From: JAKFYM01 sp964612065
Lineage (GTDB): Bacteria; Bdellovibrionota; UBA1018; CAIPTA01
Length of the DNA stretch: 31,169 nucleotides
NCBI GenBank assembly: GCA_964612065.1
Contig: CAZTCD010000048.1
Span: 1 to 31,169, forward strand
Direction of reading: 5' to 3'
Shown here: positions 23,813 to 30,874 of the stretch, piece by piece
How the letters are laid out: each line of letters begins with the position of its first letter
How positions within the stretch are numbered: the stretch's first letter is position 1
Notes under the pieces: model-generated
What the model saw: only the letters and a program-made list of their open reading frames with translations
What the model was told of the DNA's origin: nothing
The model's database searches: none
Made by a program: the position numbers and the translations under genes

Positions 23813-24106
23813 ATGATCCAGTCCTTCGCGAGCAGAGAGCTAGAGAATTTTTTCTTCGATGAAAGGCTGCCGCGCGGTACCGGATGGGCTAATGTGAGCA
23901 AGATTGTACGAAGAAAACTTGCTGCAGTGGATGCAGCTCATCGGCTCGAAGATCTTCGCTCTCCCCCCGGGAATCGGCTGGAAGCTTTGAAAAACGATCT
24001 TTCAGGCTATTACAGCATTCGCATTAACGATCAATGGCGAGTGATTTTTCAGTGGCCGGGAGGAAGCCCGGGGCCTTCCGAAGTTGATGTGGTGGACTAC
24101 CACTAG
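23813..24106 (+). CDS. higB: HigB-type toxin (RelE superfamily mRNA interferase)
   Basis: 97 aa, typical HigB length. It would cleave mRNA on the ribosome when free of antitoxin. Family features are KLAAVDAAHRLEDLRSPPGNRLEALKND in the middle, then the beta-sheet core GYYSIRINDQWRVIFQW with its basic residues, and the terminal DVVDYH. There is no ribosome site in front of the ATG, and the predicted transcription start is a few bases upstream, so the message may be leaderless. The toxin precedes the antitoxin, as usual for higBA, with 9 bases between them. Its island-like position between core operons suggests acquisition. Confidence 0.92.
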   Translation: MIQSFASRELENFFFDERLPRGTGWANVSKIVRRKLAAVDAAHRLEDLRSPPGNRLEALKNDLSGYYSIRINDQWRVIFQWPGGSPGPSEVDVVDYH

Positions 24107-24115
24107 GAGAACAAT

Positions 24116-24412
24116 ATGCGCAGACGAATGATTAAAAATCCTGTAACTCCTGGAGAGATCTTGGTGGAAGATTTCTTGAAACCCTTGCAACTCACCCAGA
24201 AGGCTTTTGCCGACCATATCGGAGTGGACATCAAAACCGTGAATCGCGTGATCAAGGGGCATACAGCGGTTACACCCGATTTGGCTGTAAAATTTGCGGC
24301 TGCGTTTTCGATGAGCCCGGAGTTCTGGCTCAATCTCCAGCACTCGGTGGATATCTCGAAAGTGCACCAGCGCACCAAGCTACTACCGAGGCCGCTAATC
24401 AAAGCGAGCTAG
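24116..24412 (+). CDS. higA: HigA-type antitoxin (XRE helix-turn-helix)
   Basis: 98 aa, with AGGAGAA 6 bases before the ATG, a much stronger ribosome site than that of the toxin, which favours antitoxin excess. The helix-turn-helix is at about 28-50 (LTQKAFADHIGVDIKTVNRV), preceded by the family start NPVTPGEILVEDFLKPL and followed by the typical TPDLAVKFAAAFSMSPEFWLNLQ. It should neutralise HigB and repress the operon through the palindromes at 23770-23799. A small CGCTT/AAGCG hairpin lies right after the stop. Confidence 0.94.
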   Translation: MRRRMIKNPVTPGEILVEDFLKPLQLTQKAFADHIGVDIKTVNRVIKGHTAVTPDLAVKFAAAFSMSPEFWLNLQHSVDISKVHQRTKLLPRPLIKAS

Positions 24413-24483
24413 CGCTTGCCCAAGCGAAATCGGCCAGAAAAGGAATTCCCCCTTCCGACCGATCTGGAGCACTAATAAACTTT

Positions 24484-24744
24484 TTACTGGTCGCGCATCA
24501 TTTCTTCGTCATATTGGCCTTCTTCGTCCGCTTCATACTTCGATTCCTTCTCGCCCACTTTGCAGCACACGCCCACGGCGAATCCGTCGTGGCGGCCGCT
24601 TACTCCTGCCTTCACGCACTCCCGGAAATGCACCAGCTTGTCTCCGTCTTCACAGCGCCCGGCACCGATATAGTAATCGGCCTTGGCCACGGAAGCGAAG
24701 GTCAAGAGCGGAAGGGCGAGAAGGGTGATGGTGAGGATGCGCAT
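24484..24744 (-). CDS. Unknown small secreted Cys-containing protein
   Basis: 86 aa with a good ribosome site (AAAGGAG) before the ATG. Signal peptide about 1-22 (MRILTITLLALPLLTFASVA, cleavage after AKA), leaving a mature protein of about 64 residues with four cysteines (GRCEDG, RECVKAG, GVCCKVG) and an acidic tail (YEADEEGQYDEEMM). The cysteines suggest two disulfides outside the cytoplasm. Family unknown. Confidence 0.7.
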   Translation of the reverse strand: MRILTITLLALPLLTFASVAKADYYIGAGRCEDGDKLVHFRECVKAGVSGRHDGFAVGVCCKVGEKESKYEADEEGQYDEEMMRDQ

Positions 24745-24970
24745 AGGGTCTCCTTTTGAGGTGGTTAATCATGAAACTCCCCCGATAAGGAGCAAGGGCG
24801 GGGCCGCCCTCTGTGGGCCTTTTTCGGGCTGTTGGCAGGAGACAGGGGTGTAAAAGCTTTGTACACCCAGCAAAAACCTGTGAACCCCACCCCCTCCACT
24901 TTCGCATTTTGCCCATTGCCGATCCCGCGCCAAGAGGCGAAACTGCGCTCCCTGCATCCGAACCAAGAAA
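24745..24970. other. Intergenic region between divergent secreted-protein genes
   Basis: About 226 bases separate the small Cys protein (minus) and the protease (plus). It holds a GC hairpin AGGGCG-GGGC-CGCCCT at 24795-24810, with a T tract (24820-24824) too far away for a clean terminator. I find no convincing promoter hexamers and no coding signal. Confidence 0.4.
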
Positions 24971-26722
24971 GTGGGTATACCCGTGAACCTCCCTCTTTTG
25001 CTGCTCTGGAGCCTGTGGCTCTCTGTCCACGCCCAGGCCTCCTATTGCCCCGAAATCCGCGAAGGCCGGGATGCCGAAGGCACCCCCTTCCGCATCGAGT
25101 GCCTCGATTTCACTTCCTTCCGCCGCCAGGCGTTTTTCGCCTCGAAACCTTCCGTGCTCTCCCAGGAGCAGATCGTACGTTACGGCAAAGTGGCGGAGGA
25201 GCGCTGGTTCAATATCGATGGCGAGCAAACCCAGGAACTGCGTTTCCGCTACCAGGCGGACGGCACCATCCTCAAAACCGCCCTCGATTTCCGGGCCCCG
25301 GGAATGCCGATCGCGAGCGTAGTGCAGCAGCAATGGATCAAGGGAGAGCTCTGGACCATCCGCTCCTTCCGCTACGAAGACGTGGAGGTGGCCAAAGACC
25401 AAAAACCCGTTAAAAAGCGCCTTCTGGTGCAGATCGACGCCTTTTTCCCCGAATCCTATCTCGTAAAACGCAGGGCTGTGATCGGCAAAAAAGGCGAGGT
25501 TACGGATTATCTCGAATTCGATTTCCAGCCGAAAGAGCTCGCCGACTATCTCGAAAAGAAAAGCTATCGCGTGCCCCGCCCCATCGGCTTCCGCGCTCTC
25601 GATAAAGGTGGCCGAGAGATCGCTCGCTACCGGCAGGAGGCGAAGCTTTCGGAGAAAGCCCTCTCCCGGCTCCCTAAAGATTGCGGCCGCAAAGAACCTG
25701 TGCTGATCTTCGATACCGGCTTCGATCTCTACAACGATCGCATTCCCGGAAAAATCTGGTGCAACGCCGCTGATCCCGTGGATGGCCGCGACAACGACGG
25801 CAACGGCCTCACCGACGACTACGCCGGCTGGCATGGCGACCTGCAGTCCAACTCCCTCTCGGAGCTTCTCTTCCTAGAGCATACCGGCCGGCCGATCTCC
25901 CACGGCAGCCACGTGCTCGATATTGCGCTATCCGGGCGGGAGTCCCATTTCCGAGCGCTCGCTCTGGCCGGCGACTTCACCAAGGAAGATCATCTGGCCC
26001 GCGCCCGCAGCCTGGTGGCCCAGCACAAGATCCGCTTCGGCAACATGAGCTTCGGCTTCGGTGATGATCGCAGCCCGATCGCCCCCGACAGCGGAGCCTT
26101 CCACGAGATCTACCAGCTGATCCGCCTGAGCCCCGGCACTCTCTTCTTCGTAGCCGCCGGAAACGATGGCAGCGATATCGACAGCCCGGAAGGCGCCGAC
26201 TTTCCCGCCTCCTACCAGTTCGATAATCTCCTCGTGGTGGGTGCCTTGAGCACCAACACCCTGGAAGAGCAAAAAATCCCCCGGTACGAGATGGCCGATT
26301 TCTCCAACAAGGGGATCCGGAGCGTGGATCTCCTCGCGCCCGGGGACGAAATCGAAGCCGCCCGCATCGGGGGCGGCACGGTGGCGCTCTCCGGCACCTC
26401 GATGGCCTCCCCCTTCGCCTTGAATCACGGCGCACTGGCGCTCGCGGAAAAATTCCCGGAGCTTTCGGTGCTGCAGATCAAAGAAATTCTGATGAAGAGC
26501 GCCTATGTGCTCCCGCTCCGCCCCTTTCCGGTGCGTAGCGGAGGCATTTTGTTTCCCCGAAGAGCGTTTCGCACGGCCGAGCTCTTTGCCGGTGGTGCAG
26601 CCAGGAGCATTCGCGCGGCGGCACTGCTCGCGAGAAAGCAGGGGCTGGTGATCGGAGCGGAAAACAGCGGGGCGGAATTCCTTGCTCAGCTGGAACGTTT
26701 CTGGGAATCCCGGGGCGACTGA
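24971..26722 (+). CDS. Secreted subtilisin-like serine protease (S8 family)
   Basis: 583 aa. The GTG at 24971 gives a signal peptide (MGIPVNLPLLLLWSLWLSVH, cleavage near AQA-SYC); a second GTG four codons later is also possible. Residues about 25-240 form an unrecognised propeptide or N-terminal domain. The catalytic domain has Asp248 (LIFDTGFDLYND), then a calcium-type loop DPVDGRDNDGNGLTDDYAGW, His311 in RPISHGSHVLDIAL (HGSH where HGTH is usual), the Asn oxyanion region in FFVAAGNDGSDIDSPEG and Ser477 in LSGTSMASPFALNHG. The protein is probably exported and activated by removal of the N-terminal part. The substrate is unknown; such proteases are numerous in predatory bacteria, but predation is inference. 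Confidence 0.92.
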   Translation: MGIPVNLPLLLLWSLWLSVHAQASYCPEIREGRDAEGTPFRIECLDFTSFRRQAFFASKPSVLSQEQIVRYGKVAEERWFNIDGEQTQELRFRYQADGTILKTALDFRAPGMPIASVVQQQWIKGELWTIRSFRYEDVEVAKDQKPVKKRLLVQIDAFFPESYLVKRRAVIGKKGEVTDYLEFDFQPKELADYLEKKSYRVPRPIGFRALDKGGREIARYRQEAKLSEKALSRLPKDCGRKEPVLIFDTGFDLYNDRIPGKIWCNAADPVDGRDNDGNGLTDDYAGWHGDLQSNSLSELLFLEHTGRPISHGSHVLDIALSGRESHFRALALAGDFTKEDHLARARSLVAQHKIRFGNMSFGFGDDRSPIAPDSGAFHEIYQLIRLSPGTLFFVAAGNDGSDIDSPEGADFPASYQFDNLLVVGALSTNTLEEQKIPRYEMADFSNKGIRSVDLLAPGDEIEAARIGGGTVALSGTSMASPFALNHGALALAEKFPELSVLQIKEILMKSAYVLPLRPFPVRSGGILFPRRAFRTAELFAGGAARSIRAAALLARKQGLVIGAENSGAEFLAQLERFWESRGD

Positions 26723-26865
26723 AACTTCCATTTCTCGGCATCGGATGCGAGTTTTTCGGAAGCGACAGATATTGCGATCACGTGCATCCCAACGACTTCA
26801 CTCACGCCTGGATCGCGGAGAGGCTGGAGAGGCTGCTCAAGCAGGAGGGGTACCTCTCCCACTAG
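26723..26865 (+). pseudogene. Orphan C-terminal fragment of an SGNH/GDSL-type hydrolase
   Basis: In the frame one base off the protease, the stretch reads LKLPFLGIGCEFFGSDRYCD, then HVHPNDFTHAWIAERLERLL and ends KQEGYLSH with TAG at 26863-26865. The segment DHVHPND matches block V of SGNH hydrolases (D-x-x-H-P, the catalytic Asp and His), and the helix after it is as expected. There is no start codon or ribosome site, and blocks I-III are absent. The frame remains open into the protease gene without protein-like sequence. It looks like the leftover end of a gene whose 5' part was deleted when the protease gene or its flank arrived. Confidence 0.6.
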
Positions 26866-26881
26866 ACAGGATCAGCCCGGG

Positions 26882-27406
26882 CTAGATTTTCTCCAGCCAC
26901 TCACCCAATCCCCCCAGAATACCGGCGATCAGAGAAGTGCCGTTCTTTTTCTCTTTTTCCAGCTGTTCACTCAGATGGTTGTCCCGGGCGGCTTCCACCA
27001 GCTTGAGCCATTTATCGTTCTGCTCCACCCTGCGCTTGTTCCATTCCTCAGTGTGCGCCTGGATTTTCTCGAGCTCGAGCTTGTCCAGCCAGATCCCATG
27101 CCCGGAGGGGCAACGATCAATGATCACGCCAGAGCTGTAATTGTAATTCAGGGGATGGAGAGGCGCGGAGCATTTCGGGCAATGTTCCAGCGACTTCTCT
27201 TCCTCTTCGGTGATGCCGGCGAAGGCACCTTGTATGGTTTTTTGCAGAAGATCGTGGGGAAACCGTTTATCCACTTTCCCCACGATTTTGGCCAGCTCGC
27301 GGTCATCAAGCCATACGCCGTGGCAACGGGAGCAGCGATCAATCTCTACACCTTCATAGTTTTCCGCCTTCAGGGTGGAAGCGGATCCACAGCGCACGCA
27401 GTTCAT
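26882..27406 (-). CDS. Double zinc-ribbon protein (zf-TFIIB type)
   Basis: 174 aa. Two TFIIB-like zinc ribbons: CVRCGSASTLKAENYEGVEI, then DRCSRCHGVWLDDRELAKI at about 3-42, and CPKCSAPLHPLNYNYSSGVI, then DRCPSGHGIWLDKLELEKI at about 75-113. In the second ribbon the last knuckle is C-P-S-G-H, so a His may replace a Cys as zinc ligand. A charged helical C-terminus (EEWNKRRVEQNDKWLKLVEA) ends in an amphipathic segment. AAAGGAG precedes the ATG. Proteins of this type are common and poorly understood; nucleic-acid or protein binding is possible. Confidence 0.85.
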   Translation of the reverse strand: MNCVRCGSASTLKAENYEGVEIDRCSRCHGVWLDDRELAKIVGKVDKRFPHDLLQKTIQGAFAGITEEEEKSLEHCPKCSAPLHPLNYNYSSGVIIDRCPSGHGIWLDKLELEKIQAHTEEWNKRRVEQNDKWLKLVEAARDNHLSEQLEKEKKNGTSLIAGILGGLGEWLEKI

Positions 27407-27417
27407 CGAGCTCTCCT

Positions 27418-27431
27418 TTATCTAAAGATAA
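27418..27431 (-). promoter_or_regulatory. Palindrome overlapping the ribosome site of the zinc-ribbon gene
   Basis: TTATCT-AA-AGATAA is a perfect 6-bp inverted repeat with a 2-base centre. It ends within the AAAGGAG ribosome site of the gene starting at 27406. It could be an operator or a small RNA hairpin that controls translation. Confidence 0.3.
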
Positions 27432-27482
27432 GGGACGAATCCGAGAAAGGCCACGAGCGGAAGAAAGCGTGTAGAGGACAGC

Positions 27483-27854
27483 TCACATCCGGCGGCTCAG
27501 ATCGCAGCGAACATCGCTGAGCTCAAGATACTGAAGATTGGCCATCAGAGTCCGGATCGTAGTGGGCTTGGCGAACTTGTAGTTGAAGTTGTAATCCACC
27601 TTCCAGAGCTCATCCTTGGAGAACATGTCGAAGCGGCAGAGGCTGGAGAGTTCGCTGCCGAGGTTCCAGGCTCTGTCGTCGGAAGGAATGGGCGTATCGC
27701 AATCGAACTTCTCGCCATAAACTTCTTGGGCCACCTTCTGAAGGTAGAACTCGAGCTTGGTATTGGTTTCGCAGTTGATCTCCATCACCTGAGGGGATGC
27801 GAGAGCATTGAACGAGAGCAAAAACAGGAAGAGAGATGGGAATAGCTTTTTCAT
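27483..27854 (-). CDS. Unknown small secreted protein
   Basis: 123 aa from the ATG at 27854, chosen because AAAGG lies 8 bases upstream and the signal peptide then starts MKKLFPSLFLFLLSFNALAS. A GTG five codons earlier is less likely. The mature part of about 105 residues contains four cysteines (EINCETN, FDCDTP, SLCRFD, DVRCDLS) and is otherwise unrecognised. It lies upstream of the zinc-ribbon gene on the same strand with a 76-base gap. The AT-rich region before it holds a good -10 box. Confidence 0.7.
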   Translation of the reverse strand: MKKLFPSLFLFLLSFNALASPQVMEINCETNTKLEFYLQKVAQEVYGEKFDCDTPIPSDDRAWNLGSELSSLCRFDMFSKDELWKVDYNFNYKFAKPTTIRTLMANLQYLELSDVRCDLSRRM

Positions 27855-27903
27855 ACCAGGGCCTTTCACGGTTTGTTAACTTTCGTAGAAGAGCCGTAAC
27901 AAT

Positions 27904-27927
27904 ATTATAATTGATTTATTTAATCAA
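27904..27927 (-). promoter_or_regulatory. AT-rich promoter region with TATAAT and an inverted repeat
   Basis: On the minus strand a perfect TATAAT (27904-27909) lies about 50 bases before the start of the small secreted protein gene. Just upstream is the inverted repeat TTGATT-N5-AATCAA (27911-27927), in a markedly AT-rich segment (27898-27958) unlike the rest of the window. A correctly spaced -35 is not obvious, so an activator binding the repeat is possible. Confidence 0.45.
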
Positions 27928-27968
27928 GAATATAAAGCCTGGAATAAAAACAAATATTTGCCGCAGGC

Positions 27969-28778
27969 TCAGCCGCGCATTTTCTCTGTAAACCGGCGCA
28001 CATAATCGCTGGCCGGGCGATCGGTAAGCTCCTGGGGGGTTCCGCATTGCACGAGGGCTCCGTCTTTCATGATGGCCACTCGATCGGCCAGCTTGAAGGC
28101 CTCATCCACATCGTGGGTTACGAAGAGGATGGTTTTTTTGAGCTCCTTGCGCAATCCCAGCATGGTCTCCTGCATCTCCGCGCGGATCAGAGGATCCAGC
28201 GCCGAGAACGGCTCGTCCATCATCAGGATCTCCGTTTCCACCACAAGGGCCCGTGCGATCCCCACCCGTTGCTGCATTCCTCCCGAGAGCTGGCGAGGAA
28301 GGCGATTTTCATAGCCCGCGAGCCCCACCCTCTCTAGCCAATGCATCACCTTGGGCGTGAACTCCTCTTTGCGCTCTCCACGCACTCGAAGGCCAAAGGC
28401 GATATTTTCGAACACCGTTTTGTGGGGAAAAAGCGCGAACTTCTGGAACACCATGCTCACCTTGCGCTGGCGCAGCTGTAGCAGCGGTTCACCTGAAAGG
28501 CCCGATACGTCCTGCCCATCCACCAGCACCTCGCCGGCCGTGGGTTCGATCAAGCCGTTCACGTGGCGGATCACGGTGCTCTTTCCGGATCCGGAGAGCC
28601 CCATCAGCACGAAGAACTCATTCTCCTCGATCGCCAGGCTCATATCGTTCACGCCGAGCGTGGCGTTGTATTCGCTGAGTAGCGCCTCCTTGCCCATTCC
28701 GGCTTTTACCTTTGGCAGCAATTCGGCCTGCCTGCGGCTGAAAATCTTGTAAACGTTTTTGAATTCCACTTTCGCCAT
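27969..28778 (-). CDS. Glycine betaine/proline-type ABC transporter ATP-binding protein
   Basis: 269 aa ATPase of the ProV/OpuAA family. Walker A is VLMGLSGSGKSTVIRHVNG, the Q loop FQKFALFPHKTVFENIAFGL, the signature LPRQLSGGMQQRVGIARAL, Walker B ILMMDEPFSALDPLIRAEM and the H loop ILFVTHDVDEAF. The N-terminal NVYKIF...GKE segment and the FALFPHKTV wording are typical of the osmoprotectant subfamily. It ends soon after the ATPase domain and lacks the C-terminal CBS pair that senses ionic strength in OpuA and is present in ProV (about 400 aa). It follows the fused permease/binding protein gene by 3 bases. Confidence 0.93.
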   Translation of the reverse strand: MAKVEFKNVYKIFSRRQAELLPKVKAGMGKEALLSEYNATLGVNDMSLAIEENEFFVLMGLSGSGKSTVIRHVNGLIEPTAGEVLVDGQDVSGLSGEPLLQLRQRKVSMVFQKFALFPHKTVFENIAFGLRVRGERKEEFTPKVMHWLERVGLAGYENRLPRQLSGGMQQRVGIARALVVETEILMMDEPFSALDPLIRAEMQETMLGLRKELKKTILFVTHDVDEAFKLADRVAIMKDGALVQCGTPQELTDRPASDYVRRFTEKMRG

Positions 28779-28781
28779 TGC

Positions 28782-30644
28782 CTACCTCGCGTTCCTGTCG
28801 AACCTGCGGCCGATTCCCTGCGTGATCCGGTCGAGCACGATAGCGAGCAAAACGATCGCAATGCCCGCCGTGAAGCCCTGCCCCACATCGAGTTTCTGGA
28901 TCCCGAGCAGCACCTGCTCTCCGAGGCCCCGGGAACCGATCATGGAGGCGATCACCACCATGGAAAGAGCCATCATGGTGGTCTGATTGATTCCCGCGAG
29001 AATCGTGCTCAAAGCCAGCGGGATACGCACATTGAAAAGCACCTGGGAATAACTCGCGCCAAAGGCTTCCGCCGCCTCCACGATAGCGGGATCCGTGCTT
29101 CGAACCCCAAGATCCGTGAGGCGGATCGTGGGCACGATGGCATAAATCACGGTGGCGAAGACCGCCGGCACCTTGCCCAGACCGAAGAGCATCAAGGCTG
29201 GGATGAGATAGACGAAGCTGGGCATGGTTTGCATGGCATCCAGCACCGGCAGCAGCACGGCACGAAAGCGATCATAACGGGAAGAGAGAATCCCGATCGG
29301 GAGGCCGATCGCCGCCGAGATCAGGGTGGAGATCAGCATGAGGGCGAGGGTTTGCATGGAGAGATCCCAAAGGCCAAGAGCCTTGATCCCCACCATACAC
29401 AGGATCACCCCGGCAGGAAGCCAGCGGCGCATCGTGAACAGGGCGAGCCCTCCGGTGAGCAGGGTAAGAAGCCACCAGGGCGCGAAGAGCAAAACCCTCT
29501 CCACCATAAGAATCATCCAAAGCACGGGCTTACCCATCGCTTTGAAAGTGGGCCCATAGCGGCTCACCACCCAGCCCACGAAATGGTTCACAACCCCTCG
29601 CACGTCCAGCGACCATTCCTTGGGCTGGGCGGCTTCAAGCTCTAGAGAGGCCACCACTTTCCTGGCGGCGTCCTCGCTTACCCAGGTTTTCCAGATTTTA
29701 TCCTGAGTGCGGAGAAAATATTCCGCGGCATCTTCGGGCGTGCGGCCCTCCTTCTCCTGCATAAAGGCCAGGGCCTCATTGATCGTGGCGGAAGTGAGGC
29801 CATAGGCCTTAAGAAATCCAATTACCAGGGGATGGGAATCGGCGAACTTTTTATTGGCGCCGATGAACACCTTGATCACGGGATAGGCCGTGGCACGCTT
29901 GGGCCTCTTGGTCTTAAGCATCTCCTCCCAGACTTTTTTATCGTAGGGAGGTTCCTCGAGAAGGCGCAGTTTGTATTTTCCGAGAATCCAGGTGGGGCCC
30001 CAGTAGTAAGCCACGAAAGGAAGGCCTTGCTCGTAGCCGGAGCTGATCACGGAGTCGAGGGCCGCGCCCGTGCCCGACTTGAAATTCACGAAATCCTTAT
30101 CGAGGCCATAGGCGTAAAACTTGCGGGTGTTCACGTCCTCACAGGTCCATCCGAGGATACAATTATAGAATCGGCCCTTCTCCGGCTGCTCAGGATCGCG
30201 GAAAAGATCTTTGTATTTGGCGAGATCGAATATGGATTTCAGATCCGGCGCTGCAGCCTCTATGCCGCGGGCAGGATCCCCATCGGTGAGATACTGAGGC
30301 ACATAGAAGCCCTGCACGGCATCGGGAAAGGCCACACCGGGAAAAACCACCTTCCCTTCCCGTTCGAGCCTGGTCCAAACCACTTCATTGTTGGCCCGCC
30401 AAACCTCCATCATGAAATCCACATCGCCCCTTTCAAGAGCCGCGATCATCGGCACGGAGGTGCCGGGAATGATTTCCACCTCACAGCCGTAGCCATGCCG
30501 AAGGATTTTTGCCGCGAGATGTTCCTGAAAATTGCTGGAGCCCCAATCGAGCCCGCCAATCACTATCTTTCCGCAGGGCGCGGCCTCCAAGGAGGAAGGG
30601 AGAGCGAAAAAGGCAAGGAAAATGAGAAGGAATGGGATCGGCAA
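28782..30644 (-). CDS. Osmoprotectant ABC transporter, fused substrate-binding protein and permease
   Basis: 620 aa from a TTG at 30644, which has GGAGA 5-6 bases upstream and gives a signal-like N-terminus (MPIPFLLIFLAFFALPSSLE). The frame is open to a TTG at 30731, but that stretch holds the likely promoter. Residues about 22-330 are an OpuAC/ProX-like binding domain (KIVIGGLDWGSSNFQEHLAA; VDFMMEVWRANNEVVW; YYWGPTWILGKYKL, with Trp residues suited to quaternary ammonium binding). Residues about 355-610 form a ProW-like permease with several helices, MQTMPSFVYLIPALMLFG, and the EAA motif EAAEAFGASYSQVLFNVRIP. The binding domain is N-terminal, the reverse of OpuABC of Lactococcus. With the downstream ATPase this makes a complete two-gene importer for glycine betaine, choline or a similar solute. 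Confidence 0.9.
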   Translation of the reverse strand: MPIPFLLIFLAFFALPSSLEAAPCGKIVIGGLDWGSSNFQEHLAAKILRHGYGCEVEIIPGTSVPMIAALERGDVDFMMEVWRANNEVVWTRLEREGKVVFPGVAFPDAVQGFYVPQYLTDGDPARGIEAAAPDLKSIFDLAKYKDLFRDPEQPEKGRFYNCILGWTCEDVNTRKFYAYGLDKDFVNFKSGTGAALDSVISSGYEQGLPFVAYYWGPTWILGKYKLRLLEEPPYDKKVWEEMLKTKRPKRATAYPVIKVFIGANKKFADSHPLVIGFLKAYGLTSATINEALAFMQEKEGRTPEDAAEYFLRTQDKIWKTWVSEDAARKVVASLELEAAQPKEWSLDVRGVVNHFVGWVVSRYGPTFKAMGKPVLWMILMVERVLLFAPWWLLTLLTGGLALFTMRRWLPAGVILCMVGIKALGLWDLSMQTLALMLISTLISAAIGLPIGILSSRYDRFRAVLLPVLDAMQTMPSFVYLIPALMLFGLGKVPAVFATVIYAIVPTIRLTDLGVRSTDPAIVEAAEAFGASYSQVLFNVRIPLALSTILAGINQTTMMALSMVVIASMIGSRGLGEQVLLGIQKLDVGQGFTAGIAIVLLAIVLDRITQGIGRRFDRNAR

Positions 30645-30681
30645 AACGTCTCCGTGAAGGGATGAGTGGCTGAGCTTGATT

Positions 30682-30726
30682 GTTGGATTGGTACTCCAAC
30701 CATACCACTCTGATCCTTTATGTAAA
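30682..30726 (-). promoter_or_regulatory. Promoter and operator of the osmoprotectant transporter operon
   Basis: On the minus strand TTTACA (30721-30726) and TATGGT (30699-30704) are spaced 16 bases. A perfect inverted repeat GTTGGA-N7-TCCAAC (30682-30700) covers the transcription start region and touches the -10, a place typical for a repressor. The predicted leader to the TTG start is about 50 bases. Confidence 0.5.
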
Positions 30727-30800
30727 CCCAAGATTGCTCACGCTGCCGGGTGCCATACGGACATTTTTCCTATTTAAATTATATTTATTTATAAATAATC

Positions 30801-30838
30801 AAAAAAAGGAGCCTCTCTCCAACGAGAGAAGCTCCTTT
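30801..30838 (-). terminator. Intrinsic terminator after the window-end gene
   Basis: The arms AAAGGAGC (30805-30812) and GCTCCTTT (30831-30838) enclose a second stem CTCTC/GAGAG (30815-30828). On the minus strand the hairpin is followed by a run of T (GGCTCCTTTTTTTGATT). It lies about 37 bases past the stop of the partial gene and insulates the transporter operon. Confidence 0.9.
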
Positions 30839-30874
30839 GCTCTGTCAGTCACCCCTGGTACAGGGGGCCTGCTC

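Noticed and set aside
24413..24426. Terminator directly after higA
   Set aside because: The CGCTT/AAGCG hairpin is short and followed by A-rich, not T-rich, sequence.
24795..24824. Plus-strand terminator AGGGCG-GGGC-CGCCCT
   Set aside because: The T tract begins 9 bases after the stem and no plus-strand gene ends nearby, so a terminator call is not supported.
24650..25834. A 394-aa minus-strand open frame across the small Cys gene and the protease
   Set aside because: It is antisense to the clear catalytic protease and runs through the start of another gene, with no protein-like motifs.
27911..27927. FNR-type box (TTGAT...ATCAA)
   Set aside because: The half-sites match, but the spacer is 7 bases instead of 4. 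I keep it only as an unspecified inverted repeat.
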